From Hahella sp. CCB-MM4 (GTDB lineage: Bacteria; Pseudomonadota; Gammaproteobacteria; Pseudomonadales; Oleiphilaceae), in contig NZ_MRYI01000011.1 of NCBI RefSeq assembly GCF_002260525.1, positions 62,001 to 126,000 of the forward strand: DNA of 64,000 nucleotides, written 5' to 3'. The notes under the pieces were generated by a model. That model did not search any database, was not told where the DNA came from, and worked only from the letters and a program-made list of their open reading frames with translations. The position numbers were made by a program, and so were the translations under genes. Positions within the stretch are counted from its first letter, which is position 1. Each line of letters starts with the position of its first letter. This document shows, piece by piece, positions 28,180-37,426 of the stretch.

Positions 28180-28947
28180 ATGAGTACTCAAAGCAACGCA
28201 ACTGAATCCCGCAGCAAGATGATTCAGCTTAAAAATGTGAACAAATGGTACGGCACCTTCCACGTGTTGAAAGACATCAACCTGGACGTGTACAAGGGCG
28301 AACGTATTGTTGTCTGTGGCCCTTCAGGTTCAGGCAAATCCACCATGATTCGCTGCATCAACCGCCTGGAAGAACACCAGGCCGGGGACATCATCGTGAA
28401 GGACATCCCCCTTACCAACGACCTGAAGAACATTGATAGTGTTCGCCGGGAAGTCGGTATGGTATTCCAGCACTTCAACCTGTTCCCTCACCTGACGGTA
28501 TTGCAGAATTGTACCCTCGCTCCAATCTGGGTACGCAAAATGCCTCAGAAGCAGGCGGAAGAAGTCGCCATGAGCTTTCTGGAAAGGGTTAAGATTCCCC
28601 ATCAGGCCCACAAGTATCCAGGACAGCTTTCAGGTGGTCAGCAACAGCGTGTGGCCATTGCTCGCAGTCTGTGTATGAATCCGGAAGTCATGTTGTTCGA
28701 TGAACCTACGTCTGCACTTGACCCGGAAATGATCAAAGAAGTACTGGATACCATGGTCCAGCTGGCTGAATCCGGCATGACGATGATTTGCGTAACCCAC
28801 GAAATGGGCTTTGCAAAAACAGTCGCAGACCGGGTCATATTCATGGATGCCGGACAGATTGTGGAAGAAAACGAACCTGAAGAATTCTTCCATAATCCGC
28901 AGAACGAACGGACCCAGTTGTTCCTCAGCCAGATATTGCAACACTGA
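28180..28947 (+). CDS. aapP: General L-amino acid ABC transporter, ATPase
   Basis: The 255-residue ATPase drives uptake by the Aap system. Walker A is GPSGSGKST (about residue 47), the signature is LSGGQQQR (about 150), Walker B is [14 protein letters not shown] (about 169), and the switch His is in [10 protein letters not shown]. The last gene of the transporter operon; GAG-type ribosome site in CGGAGTT upstream. Confidence 0.96.
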   Translation: MSTQSNATESRSKMIQLKNVNKWYGTFHVLKDINLDVYKGERIVVCGPSGSGKSTMIRCINRLEEHQAGDIIVKDIPLTNDLKNIDSVRREVGMVFQHFNLFPHLTVLQNCTLAPIWVRKMPQKQAEEVAMSFLERVKIPHQAHKYPGQLSGGQQQRVAIARSLCMNPEVMLFDEPTSALDPEMIKEVLDTMVQLAESGMTMICVTHEMGFAKTVADRVIFMDAGQIVEENEPEEFFHNPQNERTQLFLSQILQH

Positions 28948-28971
28948 TCCGGGCACGTTAAGGCCTGAAGT

Positions 28972-29418
28972 ATGGCTCACAGTGACGTGACAATCAGAAC
29001 AGCGGCGCCCGATGACGGCGCCGCTTTACTATTGCTGGTCGGCGAACTCGGCTATCCCATGGAAGCCGGCATTCTGCAAACTAACCTTGAAAACCTGATC
29101 CACGACCCGGAATGCGCCCTTCTGGTGGCAGAAATTGCCAATGAGGTATGCGGCGTAGCCATGGCTTACACTTCCAAATCCCTGACCAATGGCAGATGTG
29201 CGGTTATAGGAAATCTGGTGGTTTCCGAAAATAAGAGAGGCTTCGGAATCGGAAGCCGGCTTGTCACCGAACTCAAGAATTGGACGAAACAACGAGGGCT
29301 TACTACTATTCGAGTAGGCTCGCAAACTTACAGGGAAGCCGCCCATAAATTTTACGAGAACCTGGGTTTCACCAAGATTAAAACCCAACATTGGTTTCAA
29401 TACACCTTGGGTGATTGA
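28972..29418 (+). CDS. GNAT family N-acetyltransferase
   Basis: A 148-residue GNAT protein with the acetyl-CoA binding core VIGNLVVSENKRGFGIGSRL (motif A, R/QxxGxG/A as KRGFGIG) and motif B KFYENLGFTK. The substrate is unknown. It begins 24 bases after aapP and may be the last gene of the same transcript, which would fit a role in amino-acid or small-molecule acetylation, but this is only position-based. Confidence 0.82.
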   Translation: MAHSDVTIRTAAPDDGAALLLLVGELGYPMEAGILQTNLENLIHDPECALLVAEIANEVCGVAMAYTSKSLTNGRCAVIGNLVVSENKRGFGIGSRLVTELKNWTKQRGLTTIRVGSQTYREAAHKFYENLGFTKIKTQHWFQYTLGD

Positions 29419-29522
29419 AAACTATTTTTTCTGACCAAAGGCCGCTTCATTTGCCTTGCTATTGAATCCACCCGGCATTTGGAGTTAAAAAGAGATGTCA
29501 GAGACTTCGGTTGCAGGCGCGT

Positions 29523-30320
29523 ATGAGCAAACATCGCTTTTATCAGGTTGATGCATTCACCAGTGAAGTTTTCTCCGGTAATCCAGCGGGCGTTTGCCAG
29601 TTGGATGATTGGCTGCCGGATCGAACACTCATCAACATTGCCGCCGAGAACTGCCTTTCCGAGACGGCATTCTATGTCCCCCGCACTAACGGCTTTGATC
29701 TGAGATGGTTTACCCCAGAGGCAGAAGTCGACCTTTGCGGTCATGCAACACTCGCCACTGCCTACATTCTTTATACAATAGAGGGATTCAAGGGTCAGCG
29801 GCTCCAATTTCATACCCGCAGCGGAATACTTGAGGTGACGCCCCATAAGAGCGGATATTCCATGTTGCTGCCCAGCCGTAAAGGTGAAAAAACTGAAGCC
29901 ACGGAGGCACTTCTGGAAGCGTTGGGAGGCGTCAGCCCTGTCGAAGTACTCAAAGCCCGCGACTACATCGTGGTATTGGAAAACGAAGACCAGATCAAAG
30001 CTCTGAAACCTGATTTCCGGCTTCTAAGACTGTTGAATGCTTTCGGCGTCTGTGTAACGGCACCGGGCAGAAAAGTAGATTTTGTCTCCCGGTTTTTTGC
30101 TCCCAGTGTTGGCATCAATGAAGACTCGGTCACCGGCTCTGCCTACTGTTCCCTGACGCCTTACTGGTCCGACCGTCTGGGTAAAGTCGAGCTTTTGTCA
30201 CAGCAGCTTTCGCCTCGCGGCGGCCAAGTGGAAAGCCATTACCGTGGGCCCAATATTATGCTGGTGGGTAACGCCAAACTTTATCTGGAAGGCATCATCC
30301 ACGTGCCGGGTGAAAGCTAA
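29523..30320 (+). CDS. PhzF family isomerase-like protein
   Basis: The protein has the PhzF/YddE diaminopimelate epimerase-like fold: YQVDAFTSEVFSGNPAGVC at the N-terminus with the catalytic Glu in NCLSETAFY, WFTPEAEVDLCGHATLA, and EDSVTGSAYCSL in the second half. PhzF itself isomerises a phenazine precursor, but most homologues have unknown substrates and no phenazine genes are nearby. I chose ATG at 29523 (265 residues); a TTG four codons earlier is possible. A separate 18-codon frame with a good ribosome site (ATG 29495) overlaps this start in another frame. Confidence 0.85.
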   Translation: MSKHRFYQVDAFTSEVFSGNPAGVCQLDDWLPDRTLINIAAENCLSETAFYVPRTNGFDLRWFTPEAEVDLCGHATLATAYILYTIEGFKGQRLQFHTRSGILEVTPHKSGYSMLLPSRKGEKTEATEALLEALGGVSPVEVLKARDYIVVLENEDQIKALKPDFRLLRLLNAFGVCVTAPGRKVDFVSRFFAPSVGINEDSVTGSAYCSLTPYWSDRLGKVELLSQQLSPRGGQVESHYRGPNIMLVGNAKLYLEGIIHVPGES

Positions 30321-30415
30321 TTTTGCCCGATAGGGACCTGGCATTGCCCTTTTTGCCCGATAGAGACTTGGCCTTGCCCTACATTGGGATCTAGCATGCC
30401 CGATAGAAATCTGAC
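30321..30415 (+). repeat. Thirty-base tandem repeats after the phzF-like gene
   Basis: Two units, 30321-30350 and 30351-30380, differ at three of 30 positions (TTTTGCCCGATAGgGACcTG...). A degraded third copy containing TGCCCGATAGAAATCTG follows at about 30394. The first unit starts on the base after the TAA stop. Confidence 0.88.
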
Positions 30416-30444
30416 AGCAACAAGTCGGTTGCGAATCTTCTCCT

Positions 30445-32178
30445 CTACCCCCGGTGCAGTATCCACCAGAGCGTTAATAACTGTGTTGCCATCAACGTCA
30501 AGGCGGTAATTTTCCAGAATACCAGCGGATTTCTCTCGACCAGTGGCAATGCATGCTCCGGCATCAGCCGAGAGTTCGGCCGCTTCATATCATGGAGCCA
30601 TTCCGAGAAGCTCTCATATCGCCGCCTTGGATCCAACTGAAGGGCCTTTTTCAACGCACCATCCATCCAGACCGGTACCAAAGGGTTATAGTGATAGGCA
30701 GGAGTGTACTTGAGTCGTGCAAATGCCGTCGGTGAAGCCGCCTTTTCATAAGCCTCACCATAAGGAAGCTCTCCTGTCAGCATCTCGTAGGCCACCACGG
30801 CAACAGAGAACTGTTCGGACAACACAGACCCTCGTTTGCCTAAGGCATATTCGGGAGCACTGTAACAGGCTGTTCCCAACGCATGTTCACGCTCCAGGGG
30901 GGCGTTGATTTCCTGAATCCCCGGAATCCAGCAGGAGCCGAAGTCGATTAAGGTCACCCGGTCGTCATTGGTAATCAGGAGATTGTCCGGCTTAATGTCC
31001 TGGTGCAGAGTTTCCTTGCGGTGAAGCGCCCGCACCCCTTTAACGATCTGTTCCACAATCTGGATAACACGATTGATATCAGGCCGGGTGTTGTCACGAA
31101 TCCATCGGGACAATGGAACTCCGGGGATATATTCAGTCAGATAATACATGGCCGAACGCCCGACACTGGGGTTGACCAGTTTAACCACATGGGGATTGTT
31201 CACCCGGGCGGCGATCCACTCCTCGTGACGGAAACGCTCAATATAGGCTGGATCGTCCTCGAAGTTGACTGAGGGGGTCTTCATCACCGAGCGTTCACCG
31301 CTCTCCACGTCCTCAACCAGATAGGCTTGGCTGCGATGACTCTCGTGAATGATACGCTTAACTTCATAGCCATCCAGCCTCTGCCCGACACTCAAGGGAG
31401 GAGGAAACGGCAGGAGCCCCAATTCATTGCAATAGTCTCTGGCACTCTGCAACCCAAGGCTGTCCACACGCACAATCTGACAACTCAGATTATCATCGCT
31501 ACCGTTTTTCATGGCTCCATTGACCATCCAACGGGTCAGCCCTTCAAATTTTCCCGGCAATTTGGCCAGTGAGGAGGTCAGTTCCTGCTCAGATACAAAG
31601 TCATGAACACCATCGGTCGACAGGAAAAAAACATCCCCCTCTTCCAGATCAATGCTGCGATAGTCAATTTCCAGGTGAGCGGAAAAACCCATAGCCTGTG
31701 CCAGATAGCTTTGTTCAGCATTGATCTTATGGGTGTGATCAGTGGTCAATTGATCCAGCACACCGTCGCGCATCAGATAGATGCGGCTGTCGCCCACATG
31801 AAATATATGGGCTTTAGTGGACTTCAGAACCAATATGGATAATGTGCATACGTAGCCACGGCTCTCGTCCAATGCCCGCAGCCCCTGCCCGTATAACCAT
31901 CGATTAAGCGCAACCAGCACCTTTTGGGCAGATTGTTTTACGGACCAGGAGTCGGGAGTGGAATAGTAATCGTTGAGGAAATTAATGACACAGGTTTCTG
32001 CCGCTTCCTTGCCGTTTTCAGCAGCGCTGACCCCGTCCGCAATTAGTGCCACGGCTCCCTTCAGGCTAAGCATCTCCGCATCAGGGACACGGATACCGAT
32101 ACAGTCTTCATTACGGGACTTTACTCCCTGGGTAGAGTACTGATCGACAGAAAGAGATAATACATTTCCTAGGACCAT
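30445..32178 (-). CDS. PP2C phosphatase-Ser/Thr kinase fusion, membrane anchored
   Basis: The 577-residue protein joins two opposing enzymes. Residues 1-235 are a PP2C phosphatase (NEDCIGI, ALIADGVSAAE, HVGDSRIYL, STDGVHDFV, GSDDNLSCQ hold the metal-binding Asp residues). Residues 265-540 are a kinase with LHQDIKPDNLLI and LIDFGS; the catalytic Asp is kept, HRD reads HQD, and the glycine-rich loop (IIHESHRSQAYL) lacks its glycines. A single helix near the C-terminus anchors it. In Pseudomonas a protein of this kind sits between the nitrate transporter and nirB; here it follows the transporter on the same strand. Its targets are unknown. Confidence 0.9.
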   Translation of the reverse strand: MVLGNVLSLSVDQYSTQGVKSRNEDCIGIRVPDAEMLSLKGAVALIADGVSAAENGKEAAETCVINFLNDYYSTPDSWSVKQSAQKVLVALNRWLYGQGLRALDESRGYVCTLSILVLKSTKAHIFHVGDSRIYLMRDGVLDQLTTDHTHKINAEQSYLAQAMGFSAHLEIDYRSIDLEEGDVFFLSTDGVHDFVSEQELTSSLAKLPGKFEGLTRWMVNGAMKNGSDDNLSCQIVRVDSLGLQSARDYCNELGLLPFPPPLSVGQRLDGYEVKRIIHESHRSQAYLVEDVESGERSVMKTPSVNFEDDPAYIERFRHEEWIAARVNNPHVVKLVNPSVGRSAMYYLTEYIPGVPLSRWIRDNTRPDINRVIQIVEQIVKGVRALHRKETLHQDIKPDNLLITNDDRVTLIDFGSCWIPGIQEINAPLEREHALGTACYSAPEYALGKRGSVLSEQFSVAVVAYEMLTGELPYGEAYEKAASPTAFARLKYTPAYHYNPLVPVWMDGALKKALQLDPRRRYESFSEWLHDMKRPNSRLMPEHALPLVERNPLVFWKITALTLMATQLLTLWWILHRG

Positions 32179-32378
32179 GACCTGTTCTTGCTTCCTGTAT
32201 CGCTGGATAATCTGGATCTGATTGAATGAGCCATTGCAACGATGCTAGTTTGCTGACGCACATGCATCCCGACTCCTACTACATGGTGGCCGAAGGTCAC
32301 TATGATGAAAAGCTTTGTGTTCCATGGACTGAGTTGAATGCAGCACTTCCATGTGCAGATTCATCAGCCGGGTACTGA

Positions 32379-33851
32379 TCAGCTAACCTCAATTAACTGA
32401 ACACTGCCATCCTCGGCCACTTCCACCATATGTCCCTGCGGCTCTTCAAGAAATTGTACCGCGATGAAACACAGACCTGCCGCACCGGCAATGGTCATGA
32501 AGAAGGTTGAGGCATCAACAAAGGAAAATACCGTCAGAAAGGTTACAGCTCCAACGTTCCCGTAGGCTCCTGCCATGCCAGCAATTTGCCCGGTCATACG
32601 ACGCTGGATCAGGGGAACCATCGCAAATACTGCCCCTTCACCGGCCTGAACAAAGAAAGAACACCCCATGACAGCCAATACCGCACCAAGAAGTGCCCAG
32701 GAACTGTCAATCTGACTCAACACAAGGTATCCCAGCGCAAGCCCGCAGATCAGTATGGAGAGTGTTTTACGGCGGCCAAAGCGATCAGAAATCAGCCCTC
32801 CACCAGGACGAGCCACCAGATTCATCAAAGCAAATGCCCCGCCAAGAAGACCAGCTTTCACCGGAGTAAGATCAAAGGTCTCCATAAAGAAGGCAGGCAA
32901 CATGGACACTACCGCCAGCTCAGACCCAAAGGTCACAAAGTAAGCCCAATCCAGAATCGCCACCTGCTTGAATTTATAGCGTTGCATCTCCGGCACCCCT
33001 TCCTTCAGATGGTCCTTATTGACCTTGTAGATCTGACTAAACTGCACCACAAAGAGCAACACCAAACCAATCCATAACAACAGAGCGGTAGTCGCAGACA
33101 GCAGGCCGACACCTGATGGAGACAACTTCCAGGTTAGCACGGCCAATGCCAGATACATTGGCAGGTTCATGGCGATATAAAACCAGAAATCTTTCCAGGA
33201 GCTGACCTCCAGACCGCCACTCTTCTTCGGTTTGAAATAGGTTGATCCCTTGGGGGTATTGCGCACCTTACGGTAAAAGATAATCCCATAAACAAAAGCC
33301 ACTACGCCGGTTGTCGCAATAGCATAGCGCCAGCCTTCTTCTCCTCCATAGATATAGGCAGCCACTGCCGGGAGAGTCCAGGCGGCAGCCGAGGAGCCGA
33401 AATTACCCCAACCGCCATACACGCCTTCGGCTACACCGACAGTTTTGGCCGGGAACCATTCCCCCACTAGGCGAATGCCGATAACAAAGCCGGCTCCGAT
33501 AAATCCGCAAAGGAAGCGGAAAAGCGCCAGTTGCTCGAAACTGGTGGCGAACGCAAAGCCCCAACATAGAAATGAGGAAGCCAATAACAGCAAGCTGTAT
33601 ACGGCCCTGGGACCGAATTTATCCACCAGCATACCAATGACGATTCGGGCAGGAATGGTCAGAGCCACGTTCAGGATAAGCAGCGCTTTCCACTGCTCAT
33701 TCGTCATATTAAAGGCTTCCATAATGAAAGGTTTCATCGGGGCATGGGAAAACCACATGACGAAAGTAAGAAAGAATGCGAACCAGGTGTAGTGCAGGGT
33801 ACGAATCCTGGCCTGGCCAAAATCGAGAACATTTAGTTTTTCTGATGACAT
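32379..33851 (-). CDS. Nitrate/nitrite MFS transporter (NarK/NasA type)
   Basis: A 490-residue major facilitator with 12 predicted helices. The nitrate signature motifs are visible: [19 protein letters not shown] (first, around residue 114) and the second copy around [20 protein letters not shown] long loop between the halves is also usual. It imports nitrate for the assimilatory pathway encoded divergently. The start has GAGG eight bases upstream and a sigma-54-like element about 40 bases before it. Confidence 0.93.
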   Translation of the reverse strand: MSSEKLNVLDFGQARIRTLHYTWFAFFLTFVMWFSHAPMKPFIMEAFNMTNEQWKALLILNVALTIPARIVIGMLVDKFGPRAVYSLLLLASSFLCWGFAFATSFEQLALFRFLCGFIGAGFVIGIRLVGEWFPAKTVGVAEGVYGGWGNFGSSAAAWTLPAVAAYIYGGEEGWRYAIATTGVVAFVYGIIFYRKVRNTPKGSTYFKPKKSGGLEVSSWKDFWFYIAMNLPMYLALAVLTWKLSPSGVGLLSATTALLLWIGLVLLFVVQFSQIYKVNKDHLKEGVPEMQRYKFKQVAILDWAYFVTFGSELAVVSMLPAFFMETFDLTPVKAGLLGGAFALMNLVARPGGGLISDRFGRRKTLSILICGLALGYLVLSQIDSSWALLGAVLAVMGCSFFVQAGEGAVFAMVPLIQRRMTGQIAGMAGAYGNVGAVTFLTVFSFVDASTFFMTIAGAAGLCFIAVQFLEEPQGHMVEVAEDGSVQLIEVS

Positions 33852-33890
33852 TTAAAGCCTCATCTGCTCATTGGTTATGCAGATGCGTAG

Positions 33891-33906
33891 TACAAAAGGC
33901 ATGCCA
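33891..33906 (-). promoter_or_regulatory. Sigma-54-like promoter for the nitrate transporter
   Basis: Read leftward: TGGCAT-GCCTT-TTGTA, with the -24 GG and -12 G at the right spacing but T in place of the -12 C. It ends about 40 bases before the start codon and is on the far side of NtrC-like boxes from nirB. One key base is wrong, so this is a candidate only. Confidence 0.45.
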
Positions 33907-34003
33907 ACCCCATGAAATTCGTTAGCAACAGATTACAAATAAAGACATTTTATTTATAAATTCAAATGTTTACGCATACATCCATAATCTCACAGTCACA
34001 CAA

Positions 34004-34020
34004 TGCACCATTTAGGTGCA
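34004..34020. promoter_or_regulatory. NtrC-type box, perfect palindrome
   Basis: TGCACCATTTAGGTGCA is a perfect match to the NtrC site pattern TGCACC-N5-GGTGCA, between the divergent transporter and nirB genes. It lies about 220 bases upstream of the predicted nirB transcription start, suitable for an enhancer. Confidence 0.8.
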
Positions 34021-34038
34021 CTCCCTTTTTCGTCGTAC

Positions 34039-34151
34039 GCACCATTTTGATCATGATTTTGGTGCAACCGAACAAATTGTCGCACTCGAATGGTTCATAA
34101 ATTGAAATTTTCATCTCTCCAATATCCGTAAATCGCGCACCATGACAGCGC
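34039..34151. promoter_or_regulatory. Further NtrC-like half and full sites
   Basis: GCACCA at 34039-34044 and TGGTGC at 34060-34065 are two half sites. GCACT-CGAAT-GGTTC (34082-34096) and GCACC-ATGAC-AGCGC (34137-34151) are full-length sites with one mismatch each to the R-G-T-G-C half. Clusters of strong and weak sites are usual at NtrC enhancers. Confidence 0.55.
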
Positions 34152-34204
34152 AAAAATATATTTTTTCTTTTTATATCATCGTGTTACAGAAGACTAAAAT
34201 GAAA

Positions 34205-34221
34205 TGGCACCAATCGTGCTT
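34205..34221 (+). promoter_or_regulatory. Sigma-54 promoter of nirB
   Basis: TGGCAC-CAATC-GTGCT keeps the -24 GG and -12 GC exactly ten bases apart. It is about 85 bases before the nirB start codon and downstream of the NtrC-like boxes. Confidence 0.75.
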
Positions 34222-34306
34222 TAACCAGAGAAATTACAGATTACTCGGGCTACAGAACATTTAACGCAGAGACTATAGATCCTGCTATTTATATGTGGAG
34301 AAGATC

Positions 34307-36757
34307 ATGAAACAGAAGCTGGTGGTTGTCGGAAATGGCATGGCAGGTATGAGGACTGTCGAAGAGCTGTTAAAGATAGCATCCGACAAATACGACATTA
34401 CCGTGTTTGGTTCAGAACCCCATGGCAATTACAACCGGATCATGCTGTCTCCCCTCCTCTCTGGAGAAAAAAGCCTCAACGACATCATGATCAATGACCT
34501 CGAATGGTATTCCACTAACAACATCACCTTGCATGCCGGTTATGAAAAGCGTGTCGTGAAAGTGGATCGTCGCAGCAAAGTGGTATACGCAGCCGACGGC
34601 ACCGAAGCGGTATATGACAGATTGCTTCTGGCTACCGGCTCGAACCCCTTTATTATTCCCGTCCCCGGTAAAGACCTCGGTGGAGTGATCGCGTTTCGGG
34701 ATATCTCTGACGTAGACACCATGCTCAGTGCCGCCAAAAGCAAGCAACACGCAATCGTCATCGGTGGTGGTCTTCTGGGCCTTGAAGCGGCCAACGGCCT
34801 GTTGAAACAGGGGATGGATGTGACCGTAGTCCATAACCTGGAGGTTCTGATGAACCGCCAGCTGGATACTGTTTCCGCTCAATATCTGCAGAAGGCACTG
34901 GAAGAACGGGGCATGAAGTTCCGTATGTCAGCCAACACTTCCTGCCTGGAGGGCGATGAACACGGACAGGTAAAGAGCATCAAGTTCGATACTGGGGAGA
35001 CCCTGCCGGCCGATATCGTGGTTATGGCTGCCGGTATTCGCCCAAATACAGAGCTCGCACAAACCATTGGCCTGTACTGCGAACGCGGTATTGTGGTCAA
35101 CGATACCCTGCAGACATATGACCCTTGCATCTACGCTGTTGGTGAATGCGTTCAGCACCGCGGAGAACTATTCGGTCTGGTTGCACCGATCTGGGATCAA
35201 GCTAAAGTCTGTGCCAACCATCTGGCAGGCTTCGGCATCGGCATCTATAAACAGAAAGATGTGTCCACCAAGCTTAAAGTGACCGGCATTGACCTGTTTT
35301 CTGCCGGAAACTTCCTCGGTGACAACGACAGCGAACAAATTGTGTTCCAGGACCCGAGCCGTGGAATCTATAAGAAGCTGGTGCTGAAAGACGACCGAAT
35401 CATTGGTTCGGTTCTTTACGGTGATACGGTTGAAGGCTCCTGGTATTTCAACTTGATGCGGGAAAAAACCAGTGTTGCCGACTTCCGGGACGCACTGATC
35501 TTCGGCCAGCACTTTGTCGGAGATGCCGGCCATCAAGGTCAAAACGCCATTGTGGACATGCCGGACGATGCGGAAGTCTGTGGCTGTAACGGCATCTGCA
35601 AAGGTGACATCGTCAAAGCCATCACCGAGAACAAACTCTTCACCCTGGATGACGTGCGCTCTGCCACCAAGGCTTCTGCGTCCTGTGGTTCCTGTTCAGG
35701 TCTGGTCGAACAAATCCTGACGGCGACTGTGGGCGGCAACTACAGCGAGAGCCCCAGCGAAAAACCCATGTGCGCCTGCACCAAGTACAGTCACGATAGT
35801 GTACGGGCCTCCATTACCGAGAATGGCCTGAAATCATTCCATGAAGTGGCAGCATTTCTTGAATGGGATTCCGGTGACGGCTGCCATGTCTGCCGCCCTG
35901 CGATCAACTACTACCTGGTATGCGCATGGCCGACCGAGAAAGTCGATGACCCCCGTTCCCGTTTCATCAATGAAAGGGTTCATGCCAATATCCAGAAAGA
36001 CAACACTTACAGTGTCATCCCCCGTATGTGGGGCGGTGTTACCACCCCAAGCGAGCTGAGAGCCATTGCTGATGCCGCGGACAAATACCACGTTCCCTGC
36101 GTCAAGGTGACCGGCGGCCAACGTATCGACCTGCTGGGCGTCAAGAAAGAGGACCTGCCGCATATCTGGAAAGATCTGAATAATGCCGGCATGGTTTCCG
36201 GACACGCCTACGGAAAAGCCCTGAGAACCGTTAAGACCTGTGTCGGTTCCGAGTATTGCCGCTTCGGAACCCAGGATTCCACGGGAATGGGTATCAAACT
36301 GGAAAAAATGACCTGGGGCTCCTGGACACCGGCCAAAGTCAAAATGGCGGTTTCAGGTTGTCCTCGAAACTGTGCTGAGGCCACCATCAAGGATTTTGGT
36401 GTCGTGGCAGTAGACTCAGGCTGGGAGCTGTATGTGGCAGGAAACGGCGGCATTAAAGTCCGCGCCTGCGATTATCTCTGCAAAGTCACCACCGAAGAGG
36501 AAGTCCTGGAGTATGCAGGCGCCTTCATGCAGATGTACCGGGAACAAGGCAGACATAACGAAAGAAGCGCTCCGTGGGTGGAGCGTGTCGGACTGAGTTA
36601 TATCAAATCGGAAATTGTTGAAAACCCCGAACAGCGCAAAGCCTTCCATGCACGCTTTCTCGAATCCCAAAAATACGCCCAGGTGGATCCATGGGCTGAG
36701 AGAGCCAGCCACGAAGTGGAAAAACAGGAATTTATTCCATTGACCCAAGTCGGTTAA
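34307..36757 (+). CDS. nirB: Assimilatory nitrite reductase NAD(P)H, large subunit
   Basis: NirB reduces nitrite to ammonium with six electrons from NAD(P)H. The 816-residue protein has an N-terminal FAD/NAD(P)H domain (VVGNGMAGMRTVEEL; IGGGLLGLEAANGL), a BFD-type [2Fe-2S] segment with C425 and C427 (VCGCNGICKG), and the sirohaem/4Fe-4S domain with C645, C651, C685 and C689 (CVGSEYCRFG and SGCPRNCAEA). The ATG at 34307 is preceded by TGGAG at six bases; a GTG four codons earlier would overlap that site and is less likely. It is followed by nirD. Control by sigma-54 and NtrC is suggested by the upstream sites. Confidence 0.97.
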   Translation: MKQKLVVVGNGMAGMRTVEELLKIASDKYDITVFGSEPHGNYNRIMLSPLLSGEKSLNDIMINDLEWYSTNNITLHAGYEKRVVKVDRRSKVVYAADGTEAVYDRLLLATGSNPFIIPVPGKDLGGVIAFRDISDVDTMLSAAKSKQHAIVIGGGLLGLEAANGLLKQGMDVTVVHNLEVLMNRQLDTVSAQYLQKALEERGMKFRMSANTSCLEGDEHGQVKSIKFDTGETLPADIVVMAAGIRPNTELAQTIGLYCERGIVVNDTLQTYDPCIYAVGECVQHRGELFGLVAPIWDQAKVCANHLAGFGIGIYKQKDVSTKLKVTGIDLFSAGNFLGDNDSEQIVFQDPSRGIYKKLVLKDDRIIGSVLYGDTVEGSWYFNLMREKTSVADFRDALIFGQHFVGDAGHQGQNAIVDMPDDAEVCGCNGICKGDIVKAITENKLFTLDDVRSATKASASCGSCSGLVEQILTATVGGNYSESPSEKPMCACTKYSHDSVRASITENGLKSFHEVAAFLEWDSGDGCHVCRPAINYYLVCAWPTEKVDDPRSRFINERVHANIQKDNTYSVIPRMWGGVTTPSELRAIADAADKYHVPCVKVTGGQRIDLLGVKKEDLPHIWKDLNNAGMVSGHAYGKALRTVKTCVGSEYCRFGTQDSTGMGIKLEKMTWGSWTPAKVKMAVSGCPRNCAEATIKDFGVVAVDSGWELYVAGNGGIKVRACDYLCKVTTEEEVLEYAGAFMQMYREQGRHNERSAPWVERVGLSYIKSEIVENPEQRKAFHARFLESQKYAQVDPWAERASHEVEKQEFIPLTQVG

Positions 36758-36776
36758 TCCGGGTCTGAGCAGAATA

Positions 36777-36927
36777 TTCCGACCTGAACGGAATACCCGG
36801 GGCAAAAACCCCGGTGAAAAAAGTATTCAGGATATAACAAGGCATAAGCCACGAGCTGAAGAAAACGCGGAGTGTACCTGGCAGTCACTACCGCAGGTAT
36901 ATCAACGGCCGGCTGTTTCAGCCGGCC
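36777..36927 (+). other. Three hairpins in the nirB-nirD spacer
   Basis: TTCCG...CGGAA (36777-36793), CCGGGG-CAAAAA-CCCCGG (36797-36814) and GGCCGGCTG-TTT-CAGCCGGCC (36907-36927) lie in a 188-base spacer. The last is just before the nirD ribosome site. None has a T tract, so they are more likely RNA processing or stability elements than full terminators. Confidence 0.65.
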
Positions 36928-36945
36928 CTGTCAAGAGTATTGGTT

Positions 36946-37275
36946 ATGACACAGTGGATTGATATTGGGCAACTGGAGGATATCCCCAGACTGGGCTCGC
37001 GGGTTGTCGAGTCTGTCCATGGCGATATCGCCATATTCCGCACCAAAGAGGACAAGGTGTTTGCACTCAGGGACAAATGCCCTCACAAAGGCGGTGCGCT
37101 ATCACAAGGCATCGTACACGGCGAACGCGTCACCTGCCCCTTGCACAACTGGGTTATCAGCCTGCTGGACGGCGAAGCACAGGGCTTCGACAGCGGCTGC
37201 ACACCGGCTTACCCGGTAAAATTGGAAAACAACCGTGTTTACCTCTCTTTGGAGCAGGAACGCAAAACCGGTTGA
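36946..37275 (+). CDS. nirD: Nitrite reductase NAD(P)H, small subunit, Rieske type
   Basis: A 109-residue Rieske-like protein, the partner of NirB. The start is the ATG at 36946 with AAGAG about eight bases before it. The cluster motifs are CPHKGGALSQG and CPLHNWVISLLDGEA, so both Cys-His pairs of a true Rieske [2Fe-2S] centre are kept; E. coli NirD has lost them, while many assimilatory versions keep them. Confidence 0.93.
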   Translation: MTQWIDIGQLEDIPRLGSRVVESVHGDIAIFRTKEDKVFALRDKCPHKGGALSQGIVHGERVTCPLHNWVISLLDGEAQGFDSGCTPAYPVKLENNRVYLSLEQERKTG

Positions 37276-37426
37276 ATCAGTTCCCCCGCCGGAAGTGGTG
37301 CGGTTGCGGTCCCCGCCCCAGCCGCATCACTTCCCCTTTCCTCAGGCGTTTTACACAAGACGTCTAAGCAAAGTGTCAGGCAGGCTCTGATATCGTAAGT
37401 GAGATATGTAAATAATCGGATACATC

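Noticed and set aside
33962-34153. 63-codon minus-strand frame between the nitrate transporter and nirB
   Set aside because: It lies over the NtrC-like boxes and has no ribosome site.
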